A DNA stretch of 37,884 nucleotides, taken from Anaerolineales bacterium (GTDB lineage Bacteria > Chloroflexota > Anaerolineae > Anaerolineales > Villigracilaceae). The notes beneath the pieces are model-generated. The model was given only the letters and a program-made list of their open reading frames with translations, did no database searches and was not told where the DNA came from. The stretch is from contig JAEURI010000154.1 in the NCBI GenBank assembly GCA_016789225.1, forward strand, positions 1-37,884, read 5' to 3'. The position numbers were made by a program, and so were the translations under genes. Each line of letters starts with the position of its first letter. Position 1 is the first letter of the stretch. Positions 18,496-26,894 of the stretch are shown here, piece after piece.

Positions 18496-18509
18496 TGGTG
18501 GATCAGCTT

Positions 18510-18944
18510 CTAACTGCTTAAACTTGGTTTGGGTCGGTGATGAATGCAGGGATACAATTCACCATCCACCACCAGGATGTGGTTGACGATCCAGTCCGAA
18601 ATTTCCTCGTGGATCTTGAGGGCAAGTTCGTTCGAGCCGCCGCTGCGATTAAATTCGGTGTGGTATATATCGAACTTGTCGACAAATACAGCGTGGGCCT
18701 TTTTGTTCTTTTCAGCGGCTGAACAGTGATAAGCTTCGAAACAGTTTTCCTCCTTGCCAAAGTGCCAGCCTGCGTAAAACCGGAGCGTGCCGAGGATGCG
18801 GGCGAGACTGTCTATACCGTGTCCTTCATTGATCGCATCCCCCAGTTTATTGAGCGTATCCACCAGATACTTATGCTGGATGTCGAGCGCTTCATCCCCG
18901 GTGCTGAGAGCAACCGTCCATTCGAGAGGCTTGGGTTTATACAT
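18510..18944 (-). CDS. bacteriohemerythrin with one iron ligand substituted
   Basis: A 144-residue hemerythrin-like protein. Family members carry a diiron site that binds oxygen and may store or sense O2 or NO. Visible ligand positions: His24 (DIQHKYLV), His61 and Glu65 (HFGKEE), His84 (KKAHAVF), His122 and Asp127 (HILVVD). The partner of His84 in the usual H-x3-H pair is Asn80 (codon AAC). The site therefore lacks one of the normal His ligands. TATAAT lies upstream and AGGAG precedes the ATG. Whether it still holds two irons cannot be told from sequence. Confidence 0.92.
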   Translation of the reverse strand: MYKPKPLEWTVALSTGDEALDIQHKYLVDTLNKLGDAINEGHGIDSLARILGTLRFYAGWHFGKEENCFEAYHCSAAEKNKKAHAVFVDKFDIYHTEFNRSGGSNELALKIHEEISDWIVNHILVVDGELYPCIHHRPKPSLSS

Positions 18945-18993
18945 ATGAATCTCCTAAAGTATATGTACAAGCTAAACATCTAAAGCCTTAAAA

Positions 18994-18999
18994 ATTATA
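18994..18999 (-). promoter_or_regulatory. -10 element TATAAT upstream of bacteriohemerythrin
   Basis: Perfect TATAAT on the minus strand, about 50 bases before ATG 18944 and preceded by GAGGGG. No convincing -35 is visible. The rest of 19000-19196 holds nothing I can assign apart from the low-complexity end of the next gene. Confidence 0.4.
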
Positions 19000-19196
19000 C
19001 CCCTCTTCCAGGTTGGAAAATATTTATATTGCTTCATCGAGAAAGTATGGCGGTTTCTGTTTGACATCCGGCATGTTCCCATAAATGTTGACGTGAACGC
19101 CTCTTTCCGCCCTGTGGCTTGATTCAGCTTCGATGCTGTTCAACAACTCCCGAGATATGTTTGCCTATATGGCTTCTTGTCCAAGATAATTGGATT

Positions 19197-20225
19197 CTAT
19201 AGCTTAATCAACTTCCCAACCTTCAAACTTTCCAACTTATCCGCTCCCGCGGCAAACATCGTCACCTCGATCTGTCTCTTTGTCAACTTCATCATCTCAA
19301 CGGCTTGCTCTGTTGAGATGGCCGCGGCTTTCAAGAAATTTCCTGCCATGCCGCCCAATGTTGCACCGAGGGCGATGCATTTGGCGATGTCGAGCCCGTC
19401 TTTGATGCCGCCGCTGGCGAAGATCGTCATATCGGGCACGGCTTTCTTGACATTCAAAATGGAATCAGAGGTTGGGATGCCCCAGCCGACGAAGGTTGCG
19501 GCGAGTTGACGGGTGAATTCGTCGGGGGCGCGGTGCATTTCCACTTGCGACCAGCTTGTGCCGCCTGCGCCTGCCACGTCTATGGCTTGGACGCCGCAAT
19601 CGGCGAGTAGTTTGGCTGTCTTTTCAGAGACGCCCCAGCCGACTTCCTTGGCGATGACGGGCACTTCTAGTTTTTTGCAAACCTCTTCGATCTTTTTGGC
19701 GATGCCGATCCAGTTCGTGTCGCCTGCGTCTTGAACGGCTTCCTGCAAGGGATTGAGGTGCAGATATAAGGCATCGGCCTGGATCATGTCCACGGCTTTG
19801 CGGCATTGGTCGATGCCATAGCCGTAGTTGAATTGAACTGCTCCCAGGTTGGCGAAGAGCAGAATATCGGGTGCAACCCGGCGGACTTGAAAGGTGCGTG
19901 CCTGTTCAGGGTGTTCGATGGCGGCACGCTGGGAGCCGACTCCCATGGCCACTCCGCATGACTGGGCGGCCTCAGCCAGGCGCAGGTTGATCGTCTCTGC
20001 TTCGGAAGTTCCGCCGGTCATCGAGCTGACGAGGATGGGGGAGGCCAGGGGTTTGCCGAACAGGCTCAGGCTTGTGTCGAGGCGGTTTAGGTCCAGTTCG
20101 GGCAGAGCTTCGTGGATGAAGTGGTAGTTTTCGAGGCCGGTGGTCAGTGTAGAGCGAACATCCTGCTCTAAGTTGATTTTAATGTGGTCGGCTTTCCTTT
20201 GGTCGATGGGCGCAACTTTTGTCAT
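19197..20225 (-). CDS. fni: type 2 isopentenyl-diphosphate delta-isomerase
   Basis: FMN- and NADPH-dependent enzyme that interconverts IPP and DMAPP for isoprenoid synthesis. The 342 residues fit the type 2 family, which is unrelated to type 1 Idi. Visible motifs: RKADHI near the N-terminus, SSMTGGT, GSQRAA, HLNPLQE, KEVGWG, GAGGTSW, and the FMN-phosphate loop FASGGIKDG. An AGGAA site lies about nine bases before ATG 20225. The last ~13 residues ([13 protein letters not shown]) are encoded by a low-complexity AAGTTGGAAAG-like tract at 19197-19240. Its divergent neighbour is acpP. Confidence 0.96.
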   Translation of the reverse strand: MTKVAPIDQRKADHIKINLEQDVRSTLTTGLENYHFIHEALPELDLNRLDTSLSLFGKPLASPILVSSMTGGTSEAETINLRLAEAAQSCGVAMGVGSQRAAIEHPEQARTFQVRRVAPDILLFANLGAVQFNYGYGIDQCRKAVDMIQADALYLHLNPLQEAVQDAGDTNWIGIAKKIEEVCKKLEVPVIAKEVGWGVSEKTAKLLADCGVQAIDVAGAGGTSWSQVEMHRAPDEFTRQLAATFVGWGIPTSDSILNVKKAVPDMTIFASGGIKDGLDIAKCIALGATLGGMAGNFLKAAAISTEQAVEMMKLTKRQIEVTMFAAGADKLESLKVGKLIKL

Positions 20226-20257
20226 GAGGGGGTGTTCCTGTGATTGATAATGCTGGC

Positions 20258-20285
20258 TTGACAGTGCAAGCCGGACGGTTACAAT
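20258..20285 (+). promoter_or_regulatory. strong sigma70-like promoter of acpP
   Basis: Perfect -35 TTGACA (20258-20263), a 16-base spacer, and -10 TACAAT (20280-20285). Transcription would begin about 20 bases before ATG 20312. This is the best -35/-10 pair I found in the window and fits a highly expressed gene. Confidence 0.75.
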
Positions 20286-20311
20286 ATTTACAAATCCAAC
20301 TGGAGGATGTT

Positions 20312-20548
20312 ATGTCAGACACATTCAATGAAGTAAAGACGATTATCAAGGACTTGCTCGGTGCTGATGAGGAAAAGATTACGATGGAAGCCCGCTTCCG
20401 TGAGGAACTTGAGGCTGACTCACTCGATCTCGTCGAGTTGATCATGGCCTTCGAAGATAAGTTCGGCGCTGAGATCTCCGATGAAGCTGCGCAAAAGATC
20501 ACGACTGTGGGTGAAGCGGTTTCGTATATCGACAGCAACAAGAAGTAA
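20312..20548 (+). CDS. acpP: acyl carrier protein
   Basis: A 78-residue acidic helical carrier of fatty-acid synthesis intermediates. Ser36 of [10 protein letters not shown] is the site for 4'-phosphopantetheine. ATG 20312 has a TGGAGG site eight bases upstream, and the product [17 protein letters not shown] begins like other ACPs; the open frame extends upstream to 20240 but includes the promoter. It is a single gene, not next to fab genes, which suggests it may serve general lipid synthesis from this separate site. Confidence 0.96.
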   Translation: MSDTFNEVKTIIKDLLGADEEKITMEARFREELEADSLDLVELIMAFEDKFGAEISDEAAQKITTVGEAVSYIDSNKK

Positions 20549-20571
20549 TTGATCGTTTGGGATTATAACCG

Positions 20572-20597
20572 TAGAGCCGCCTGTGAAGGCGGCTCTA
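20572..20597 (+). terminator. hairpin after acpP, weak terminator or dispersed repeat
   Basis: Perfect 10-bp inverted repeat TAGAGCCGCC (20572-20581) / GGCGGCTCTA (20588-20597) with a 6-base loop, 23 bases after the acpP stop. It lacks a T-run. Immediately downstream, 20642-20655 is a half-site GACCCGCCCCTAC of the GTAGGGGC repeat family. Confidence 0.55.
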
Positions 20598-20658
20598 TGT
20601 GATTCTTGATAGGTTTTGTTTGTTGAAACAAAGCGGTTGAAAGACCCGCCCCTACGCG

Positions 20659-21522
20659 TTATTGCAAAAGGGTTGGGATTTCTTCCGGGTGTTTGGCAAC
20701 TTTTACGCCAGCGGCTTCGAGGGCTTTGACCTTGTCGGCAGCGGTTCCAGCTCCGCCTTCGATGATCGCTCCGGCATGGCCCATGCGTTTTCCGGGAGGG
20801 GCCGTCTGACCGGCGATGAAGGAAGCGACGGGTTTCGTCATTCTGGTTCGGATGAATTCCGCGGCTTTTTCTTCTTCATTGCCGCCGATCTCGCCGATCA
20901 TGATGACCTTTTCAGTCTTTGGATCGTGTTCGAACATTTCGAGCACATCGGTGAAGTTGGTGCCGTTGACGGGGTCGCCTCCGATGCCGACGCAGGTGGA
21001 TGCGCCCATCCCAAGGTTTTTCATCGCGTAAAGCACTTCATAGGTCAACGTGCCGGAGCGGGAGACCACGCCGACATTGCCGGGAATGGCGATGTTGCCG
21101 GGAATGATGCCGACCTTGGCTTCACCGGGGGTGAGCAGACCGGGGCAGTTCGGGCCGATGAGGCGGACTTTTTTCTGGTCGAGGTAATTGCGCACACGCA
21201 TCATATCGTGAATGACAACGCCTTCGGTGATGCAGATGATGAGCGGAATGCCTGCATCGGCAGCTTCGAACATGGCATCCGGCGCAAAGCGGGCTGGGAC
21301 GAAGATGATGGTGGCGTTGGCGTCGGTTGCATCCTTGGCAGATTTGACCGAGTCGAAGACGGGGATTTTTCCTTCCAGGACCCATTCGCCGCCTTTACCG
21401 GGAGTGATGCCGCCGACGATGTTCGTGCCATAGGCAGCCATTTGCGTGGTATGGAACAAGCCTTCATTGCCAGTGATGCCTTGTACGAGAAGGCGGGTGT
21501 TTTTATCTACAAGTATGCTCAT
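20659..21522 (-). CDS. sucD: succinyl-CoA synthetase alpha subunit
   Basis: Binds CoA and carries the phosphohistidine of the TCA-cycle enzyme that makes ATP or GTP from succinyl-CoA. The 287 residues fit the family. The CoA-binding N-terminus reads GITGNEG, followed by GPNCPG. Catalytic His249 sits in GHAGAI. AAGGA lies upstream of ATG 21522. It is separated from sucC by 91 bases that contain a palindromic repeat. The long open frame on the opposite strand (20662-21552) is a shadow of this codon usage. Confidence 0.98.
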   Translation of the reverse strand: MSILVDKNTRLLVQGITGNEGLFHTTQMAAYGTNIVGGITPGKGGEWVLEGKIPVFDSVKSAKDATDANATIIFVPARFAPDAMFEAADAGIPLIICITEGVVIHDMMRVRNYLDQKKVRLIGPNCPGLLTPGEAKVGIIPGNIAIPGNVGVVSRSGTLTYEVLYAMKNLGMGASTCVGIGGDPVNGTNFTDVLEMFEHDPKTEKVIMIGEIGGNEEEKAAEFIRTRMTKPVASFIAGQTAPPGKRMGHAGAIIEGGAGTAADKVKALEAAGVKVAKHPEEIPTLLQ

Positions 21523-21548
21523 AATTTTTCCTTCGTAATGGGATTTGT

Positions 21549-21609
21549 GTAGGGGCAGGGTTTACCTCTGCCCGGTATCCCATAGGGCGACCATGAAGGC
21601 CACCCCTAC
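21549..21609. repeat. palindromic GTAGGGGC-type repeat between sucC and sucD
   Basis: GTAGGGG (21549-21555) and CCCCTAC (21603-21609) form the outer arms. Inside are the smaller pairs GGGCAG/CTGCCC and GGGCGACC/GGCCACCC-like arms. It fills most of the gap between two cotranscribed genes, so any hairpin would be in the mRNA. It is related to the outer arms of the element at 22988-23108. Confidence 0.7.
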
Positions 21610-21613
21610 GATT

Positions 21614-22747
21614 TTATCCTTTCGCCGCAGCAACGGCCTTCTTAGCCGCGTCGGCAAGAGTTTCAGCGGTGATCATGTTGGCGTTTTCCAACAGGCGGCG
21701 GCCTTCTTCGGCGTTCGTTCCCACGAGGCGGACGACCATCGGAACCTTTGGCTTGACTTCATCCATGGCCACCAAGATACCCTTGGCAACTTCGTCACAG
21801 CGGGTGATGCCGCCGAAGATATTGAAGAGCACAGCCTTGACGTTCGGGTCGGTCAGGATGATGCGCATGGCAGCCGCGACCTTTTCGGACCCGGCTCCGC
21901 CTCCCACATCCAGGAAGTTGGCTGGTTCGCCTCCGAAGAGTTTGATCACATCCATGCTGGTCATGGCCAGACCAGCGCCGTTGACCATGCAGCCGATGTC
22001 CCCATCCAATTTGATGAAGGACAGACCATACTTGCGTGCTTCGATCTCGGCAGGAGCGTCTTCATCGGTATCGCGCATTTCCGCCAGGTCGGGCTGGCGG
22101 AAGAGCGCATTGTCGTCGATCATCATCTTGCCGTCCAGCGCGATCATCTTTTTGTCCTTGGTGATGACCAGCGGGTTGATCTCGGCCAATGAAGCATCTG
22201 TATTTTGATAGACTTGCCACAAGCCCATGGCGATCTTTGTAAAATCCTTCCAGTAATCGCGCGGCAGGTCGATGGCAACGGCGACATCACGCGCCTGATA
22301 TTCGCGCAGGCCGAGCAGCGGGTCGATATTAACTTTAATGATCTTCTCTGGTGTTTTGGCGGCCACTTCTTCGATGTCAACGCCACCGGCAGCAGAGGCG
22401 ATTAGCACCGGTTTCTTGGCGGCGCGGTCGTCGGTGATGGCGAAGTAGATTTCCTGGTCGATGGCCGAGGCTTCATCCACCAGTACTTTGCGGACGGGGA
22501 GACCTTTAATCTCCATGCCAAGGATCTGGGTGGCGAGCTGTTCAGCTTCGGCTGGGTCTTTAGCGAGTTTTACGCCGCCTGCCTTGCCGCGGCCGCCGAC
22601 CAGCACCTGCGACTTAATAACAACGCGACCACCGAGCTCTTCTGCGATCTGCTTCGCCTCCTGAGCGGTAGTCGCTACGCGTCCCTTTGGAATTGGGATG
22701 TTGTACTTCGAGAAAATGTTCTTGGATTGGTATTCGTGGAGTTTCAT
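21614..22747 (-). CDS. sucC: succinyl-CoA synthetase beta subunit
   Basis: ATP-grasp subunit that binds nucleotide and succinate and pairs with SucD. I chose ATG 22747 ([12 protein letters not shown], 377 residues); the open frame extends to 22849 but the upstream residues are unlike the family. Visible features: [18 protein letters not shown] (ATP-grasp), [19 protein letters not shown], and [15 protein letters not shown] site next to a CCCTCGAGGG palindrome precedes the start. First gene of sucC-sucD. Confidence 0.98.
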   Translation of the reverse strand: MKLHEYQSKNIFSKYNIPIPKGRVATTAQEAKQIAEELGGRVVIKSQVLVGGRGKAGGVKLAKDPAEAEQLATQILGMEIKGLPVRKVLVDEASAIDQEIYFAITDDRAAKKPVLIASAAGGVDIEEVAAKTPEKIIKVNIDPLLGLREYQARDVAVAIDLPRDYWKDFTKIAMGLWQVYQNTDASLAEINPLVITKDKKMIALDGKMMIDDNALFRQPDLAEMRDTDEDAPAEIEARKYGLSFIKLDGDIGCMVNGAGLAMTSMDVIKLFGGEPANFLDVGGGAGSEKVAAAMRIILTDPNVKAVLFNIFGGITRCDEVAKGILVAMDEVKPKVPMVVRLVGTNAEEGRRLLENANMITAETLADAAKKAVAAAKG

Positions 22748-22789
22748 TATTCTCCCTCGAGGGATGATTTTTTGCTTGAAAGCATCGGC

Positions 22790-22795
22790 ATTATA
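22790..22795 (-). promoter_or_regulatory. -10 element TATAAT of the sucCD operon
   Basis: Perfect TATAAT on the minus strand, about 43 bases before ATG 22747 and preceded by GGTGG. No TTGACA-like -35 is found at 16-18 bases. Confidence 0.5.
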
Positions 22796-22872
22796 CCACC
22801 ATAGAAATACGGAACAGTTACAAAAAAGACAGGGTGCTCCATGGGACATCCTGCTTTTTGCTTGTATTAGGA

Positions 22873-22981
22873 ACTGATGTTACGCAGTGTCGCTCTGAGT
22901 GGAGCGAAGAATCTCTACGATTATCTCAGAGACCCTTCGCTTCCGCTCAGGGTGACACGACGTTGGGTGCGTAAAATCAGT
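22873..22981. repeat. long imperfect palindrome, copy 1 of the GTGTC-CTGAGCG repeat family
   Basis: Outer arms ACTGATGTTACGCA (22873-22886) and TGCGTAAAATCAGT (22968-22981) pair at 13 of 14 positions. Inner arms start with GTGTCGCTCTGAG (from 22887) and end with CTCAGGGTGACAC (to 22958). The AATCTC and GAGACC core matches the element at 29489-29586 in the reverse orientation. With the next element it fills most of the 357-base gap between sucC and the Agl23-like gene. No gene or transposase is present. Confidence 0.8.
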
Positions 22982-22987
22982 TACGCA

Positions 22988-23108
22988 GTAGGGGCGACCC
23001 GTCAATGTCCGTGAATGCCTTGTTGCGCGAAGAGAGGGTCACCCTGCTACCAGGGCACCCTCTCTTCAAGGATGAGCGCATTGGAAAACGTGGACGGGTT
23101 GCCCCTAC
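22988..23108. repeat. 121-base nested palindrome of the GTAGGGGC family
   Basis: Outer arms GTAGGGGCGACCCGTC (22988-23003) and GACGGGTTGCCCCTAC (23093-23108) pair at 15 of 16 positions. The inner arms AGAGAGGGT / ACCCTCTCT (23031-23039 / 23057-23065) enclose CCCTG / CAGGG. The right end overlaps the stop codon (TAG, 23105-23107) of the Agl23-like gene. TTACGCAGT occurs just before this element (22981-22989) and exactly 100 bases earlier (22881-22889). Confidence 0.8.
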
Positions 23109-26100
23109 GGAAGCGTAAATCTCATTACGCGATTGAATACGCTGTCCGTCACCCAGATATGACCGGAGGGGTCTACTGCAATACCGGAAGTCAGGCCAAA
23201 GCCGGTAGTTGTATTTCCATAATCCCCCCACACGCGCACGATCTCACCGTTCTGGTTGAGCTGCATGACGCGGTAGCCTTCGGGGTCGGTGATGAATACG
23301 TTCAGATCATCATCCACAGCAATGAATGGCTTGTTGTCGAGCGACTGGCCGAACCAGCCGTACACATCCCATTGTTTGTCCGGCACAAAGGTCAGCAAGC
23401 CGTCGGTTTCGTTTCGCATGAAGGTCTGGATGCGTTGATTCCAGGTATCGGTGACGTAGACGGTCCCATTTCGGTCGATGGCGACAGCTACCGGTTCATC
23501 GAACAAACCGGGATCGAATCCTGCGCCGCCGAACTCAGTCAGGAAGTTTCCATCCGCATCGAATACAACGATACGTTTGTTCCCGGTATCTGTGACATAA
23601 ACCCGCCCCTCGGCGTCAACAGCCAGGCCGCGTGGTCCATAGAAGGATTCTGGGGTTTCACCCTGCCCGAACGTGCCCCATTCCTTGAGGAAGGTTCCAT
23701 CCGCCCGGAATTTCTCAATGCGATGATTCCAGGTATCGGTGACGTACACCGAGCCGTCAGGTCCCACGGCGATGCCCCAGGGTTCGTTAAAGGTACCAGG
23801 TCCGACCGGAGTGTTTACCCCGTCTGCAAAGGAGCCCCAGGCGTGCAGGGTGTTGCCTTCTAAATCAAGATGCACAATGCGGTGATTGCGTGAATCGGCA
23901 ACATAGACAGTCCCATCCGGTGCGAAAGCCAGGGAACGCGGTGTGTTAAGCACCACTGGGTTGGCTTGTGTGGCATCGAACATCAGGTCTGAGGTAAGCA
24001 GTTCATATTTCCCTTCAGTCGGGTCTTCTGTGACCTCACTGACAGTGGGCGCAACGCCATAGTTCCATATCTGCGAAGCGACGTCCTTGCGGATGTAAAG
24101 GCGCATCTGGTCGGCGGGTTGCCAGTTCGAGATGTCGAGGTCCGTACGTCCCTTGGCCTGGGCATATGCAGAATAATCGCGGTTGAGCCATATCTGAAGG
24201 ATGCCCGCACGAACGGCCGGGTCAGTGAAACCTTCACAGAAGCGTGAATAATCCTTCGTTTTATATAGCTTTAGGAAACCAAGCACTCCTTTGCATGAAT
24301 AATCATCTGAGAAGGGAATGTTGGGGTCACGGTCCGTGACGAGGCCGAAGTAATCCTGCATGGGCCACCACATGCGGATGTAATCCACACGGTAGTAGCC
24401 GGGGCCAATGGCGGGATCGATCTTATCGAAGTTCTTCTCGTCGACGATGATAACGACCGACTCGCGCAGGGAGCGGGTGGGGGCGTCGAAGGAACGTTGG
24501 TTAGTGTAATCACGCAAATACCAGACGAAGGGCCAGGAAACGCCTGTATCTGGCGCAGAGGCATCGTAGGCAATGGCCACGCCCATGCCGCCGGTGGTAC
24601 GCCGCGAGATCTCCTCGGCCTGATCCATGATCTCCTTGATGCCGGTCGCACCGTGGGCATAGACGAGAAATTCAGTGGCCTGATCATAAGTGATATAGGA
24701 AGCGCGGAAGGCGGCGCGGGCGGTGAAGAGGGCCAGGAAGCCAAACAGTACCAGCGCGAATACGTGTCGGAAATTTCGGAACGTCCATGTCCGCAGGAAA
24801 TACACCGATGCCACTGCGCTCAGAACGGCGACGATCATCGGCAGGAGGAAGGCGTTGGTAGCCTGTAACTGTTCCAAGCTTTGGCCTTGGAAGGGGCGCA
24901 TGGAACTATTCCACATGTAAAGCGCCCTGCCAGTGCTGGCAACGAAGATCGCCAGGGAGCCGATGGTCAACGGGATGTTTTGCTCTTTTGTCAGTGACCA
25001 GTCAGTGGTGTCGATGAAGCGGCCAAGCACCCAACCCGTGATGAGGATCATGGGCAGTGTGATGTGCAGGGTAAGCCAGGGCATACGTTCGCCTGCATAA
25101 GAAAAGGCCGCAAGACTGCTGATGCTCCACCAGGCCAACAGACTGAAGGTATTGATGAAGTTCATACCTTCGGTTCGGGCGGCTTGTTCTTCCGGGGTCA
25201 GTGTACGGACAGGGGCCGGGACGATCTCCAACGATTCATCCAGCGGTGCTTCACATGAGATGCAGGAAGAGGCGTTGGAACGATTCGTCGTCCCGCAATG
25301 TTTGCATTTGACGTAAGTGGCTGCTTCGAAAGAGCCATCTTCGAGAATCTCTGCATCCTCCGCTTCGGGCAGGTTTACTTTGCGACGCAGGCCGACGATC
25401 AGAGCCAGGATAAAACCGAGCGAGGGAAGGAATTCATAAACGGGAAGTTGAACCAACAGGTAGTAATACCAGGGCTGGCTGCCACGTTCCACGTCCTGTT
25501 GGACGATCCAGTAGCCGAGTGAGCCGATGGTGCCGGTGAAGAAGCCATTGCTGTTGGTAAAGACAGTGGTGTAAAGAATGGTGAAAGGAATCCAGAAGAT
25601 CAGGGCGGTTTTCCACCAATGTTTTGGATTCCAGATAAGCCCGGCCACGATGGCCAGGATGAATGTTAATAAAAGACAGGCCCCAATGATCATGATGGAA
25701 CGCGGGTCGCTGGCGAGGGCTTGTACTTCCGGCGCAGTGGTGGGGATGGTCACACCGGTGATCTCAATCAGGAAAGGGGAGAGTTGAGGCAGGACGATGG
25801 TGCCTGTGACCATCAGCAGTTCAAAGGAACGGTTGGTGCGGATGCGTTCCCATGTGTAGCCGCGAATCAGATAGTAAGCTGTGCCGATCAACGCGAGTAG
25901 GGCGGCCACAGCGAAGATGATGGTCAGGGGAGACATCCCAGTTTCCGGCGCGGCAAGAGGCGATGCCTCCGTCGGGTTGGCAGGGAGTGCAGTTTCGGTT
26001 CCGGTCAGGGTCTCTGTGTTGTTGGTAAATACTCCAAAGCCAAAGGCAACTCCTGCGAGCAGGATGGTTGCGCACAACATGATAATGAATGTGCGATAAT

Positions 26101-26752
26101 CGTTTTGTGCGTTTTTCCAGGGACGCCTTGTGACTTGAATGATGAAATAGAAGGCAAGGTATAAGAGGGCCTGGGCGGCATAAATGAAGGAGGTCTCTTT
26201 GGACGTAAAGTGAAGCGCGAGTGCCCCTGCCAGAATGTAAAGATATTTCCTGCCACCGACTTCAAAATGGCGAAGCATGGCATACAACATGACGATGCCG
26301 GAGAAACCCACAAAGGACTCGTTGCGCACATAACGCCCGTAGTACAACATGTAGGGGGAGATGACAAGAAGAAGCCCGGCGATGAGCGCCCCCCATTTGC
26401 CGAGATAACGGCGCCAGTACCAGACCATCCACACGATGGCAATGCTGAACATGACGGCAGGGATGCGGGAGGTGAAGTCGTTTGCGCCGAAGAGGAAGTA
26501 AGTAAGCGCAACAATGTGAAACTGGAAGGGGCCGTGCATCATAGGGGTGTGTTCGTAGCCCTGCCCGCGATAAAGAAGCCAGGAGAAGTAAGTATGCAGG
26601 CTTTCATCGTGACTCATCACGCGCGATTCGAGGTCATAAAAACGGGTGGCGATGGCAAATAAAATGACCAACGCAAAGATGATGACCTCATTTGTGATCG
26701 CAGGCAGTAGGGGATGAACGGGTCTGTCGAGCCAGTTTTGTTTCGATTCCAT
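23105..26752 (-). CDS. Agl23-like (TIGR03663) membrane protein with zinc ribbon and NHL beta-propeller
   Basis: A 1215-residue protein in the TIGR03663 style, a GT-C-like family linked in archaea to lipid-linked glycan handling. I chose ATG 26752 with AGGTG as Shine-Dalgarno; the frame can extend to GTG 26764. The first external loop has MSHDESLHTYFSW (acidic pair) and HTPMMHGPFQFH. At about 478-503 a four-Cys zinc ribbon (CKHC, CISC) sits in a loop between membrane helices. More helices follow to about 690, then a soluble region. Residues about 930-1215 form NHL repeats, each with a variant of GTVYVADSRNHRI, that should fold as a six-bladed propeller. The stop codon lies inside a palindromic repeat. 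Confidence 0.88.
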   Translation of the reverse strand: MESKQNWLDRPVHPLLPAITNEVIIFALVILFAIATRFYDLESRVMSHDESLHTYFSWLLYRGQGYEHTPMMHGPFQFHIVALTYFLFGANDFTSRIPAVMFSIAIVWMVWYWRRYLGKWGALIAGLLLVISPYMLYYGRYVRNESFVGFSGIVMLYAMLRHFEVGGRKYLYILAGALALHFTSKETSFIYAAQALLYLAFYFIIQVTRRPWKNAQNDYRTFIIMLCATILLAGVAFGFGVFTNNTETLTGTETALPANPTEASPLAAPETGMSPLTIIFAVAALLALIGTAYYLIRGYTWERIRTNRSFELLMVTGTIVLPQLSPFLIEITGVTIPTTAPEVQALASDPRSIMIIGACLLLTFILAIVAGLIWNPKHWWKTALIFWIPFTILYTTVFTNSNGFFTGTIGSLGYWIVQQDVERGSQPWYYYLLVQLPVYEFLPSLGFILALIVGLRRKVNLPEAEDAEILEDGSFEAATYVKCKHCGTTNRSNASSCISCEAPLDESLEIVPAPVRTLTPEEQAARTEGMNFINTFSLLAWWSISSLAAFSYAGERMPWLTLHITLPMILITGWVLGRFIDTTDWSLTKEQNIPLTIGSLAIFVASTGRALYMWNSSMRPFQGQSLEQLQATNAFLLPMIVAVLSAVASVYFLRTWTFRNFRHVFALVLFGFLALFTARAAFRASYITYDQATEFLVYAHGATGIKEIMDQAEEISRRTTGGMGVAIAYDASAPDTGVSWPFVWYLRDYTNQRSFDAPTRSLRESVVIIVDEKNFDKIDPAIGPGYYRVDYIRMWWPMQDYFGLVTDRDPNIPFSDDYSCKGVLGFLKLYKTKDYSRFCEGFTDPAVRAGILQIWLNRDYSAYAQAKGRTDLDISNWQPADQMRLYIRKDVASQIWNYGVAPTVSEVTEDPTEGKYELLTSDLMFDATQANPVVLNTPRSLAFAPDGTVYVADSRNHRIVHLDLEGNTLHAWGSFADGVNTPVGPGTFNEPWGIAVGPDGSVYVTDTWNHRIEKFRADGTFLKEWGTFGQGETPESFYGPRGLAVDAEGRVYVTDTGNKRIVVFDADGNFLTEFGGAGFDPGLFDEPVAVAIDRNGTVYVTDTWNQRIQTFMRNETDGLLTFVPDKQWDVYGWFGQSLDNKPFIAVDDDLNVFITDPEGYRVMQLNQNGEIVRVWGDYGNTTTGFGLTSGIAVDPSGHIWVTDSVFNRVMRFTLP

Positions 26753-26836
26753 ATTTGGGGGCACCTATGTTAAAAAAATATCGGTCAGATCAGGCCTTTA
26801 TGATAGCCTTCCTAGTTTAAGCGGACGTGAGAGCGT

Positions 26837-26842
26837 ATTATA
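26837..26842 (-). promoter_or_regulatory. -10 element TATAAT upstream of the Agl23-like gene
   Basis: Perfect TATAAT on the minus strand, about 85 bases before ATG 26752, in the gap after rlmN (which ends at 26895). It suggests the Agl23-like gene can be transcribed apart from rlmN. No -35 is recognised. Confidence 0.4.
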
Positions 26843-26894
26843 TCAGGGCGTTTTGTAATCATTGCGTAAGGAATTGCGGGCAGAGTCTATTGCA

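Noticed and set aside
19061..19087. TTGACA and TAAATG on the plus strand
   Set aside because: The spacer is only 15 bases and no gene or RNA structure follows in that direction.
20662..21552. 296-residue open frame on the plus strand
   Set aside because: Lies antisense to sucD, whose motifs are unmistakable. Long shadow frames are expected at this codon usage.
22873..23108. CRISPR array
   Set aside because: Only two elements, each a palindrome with different sequence; no regular spacers and no cas genes.
23015..23863. 282-residue plus-strand frame
   Set aside because: Antisense to the NHL propeller; it starts inside a palindromic repeat and matches no family.
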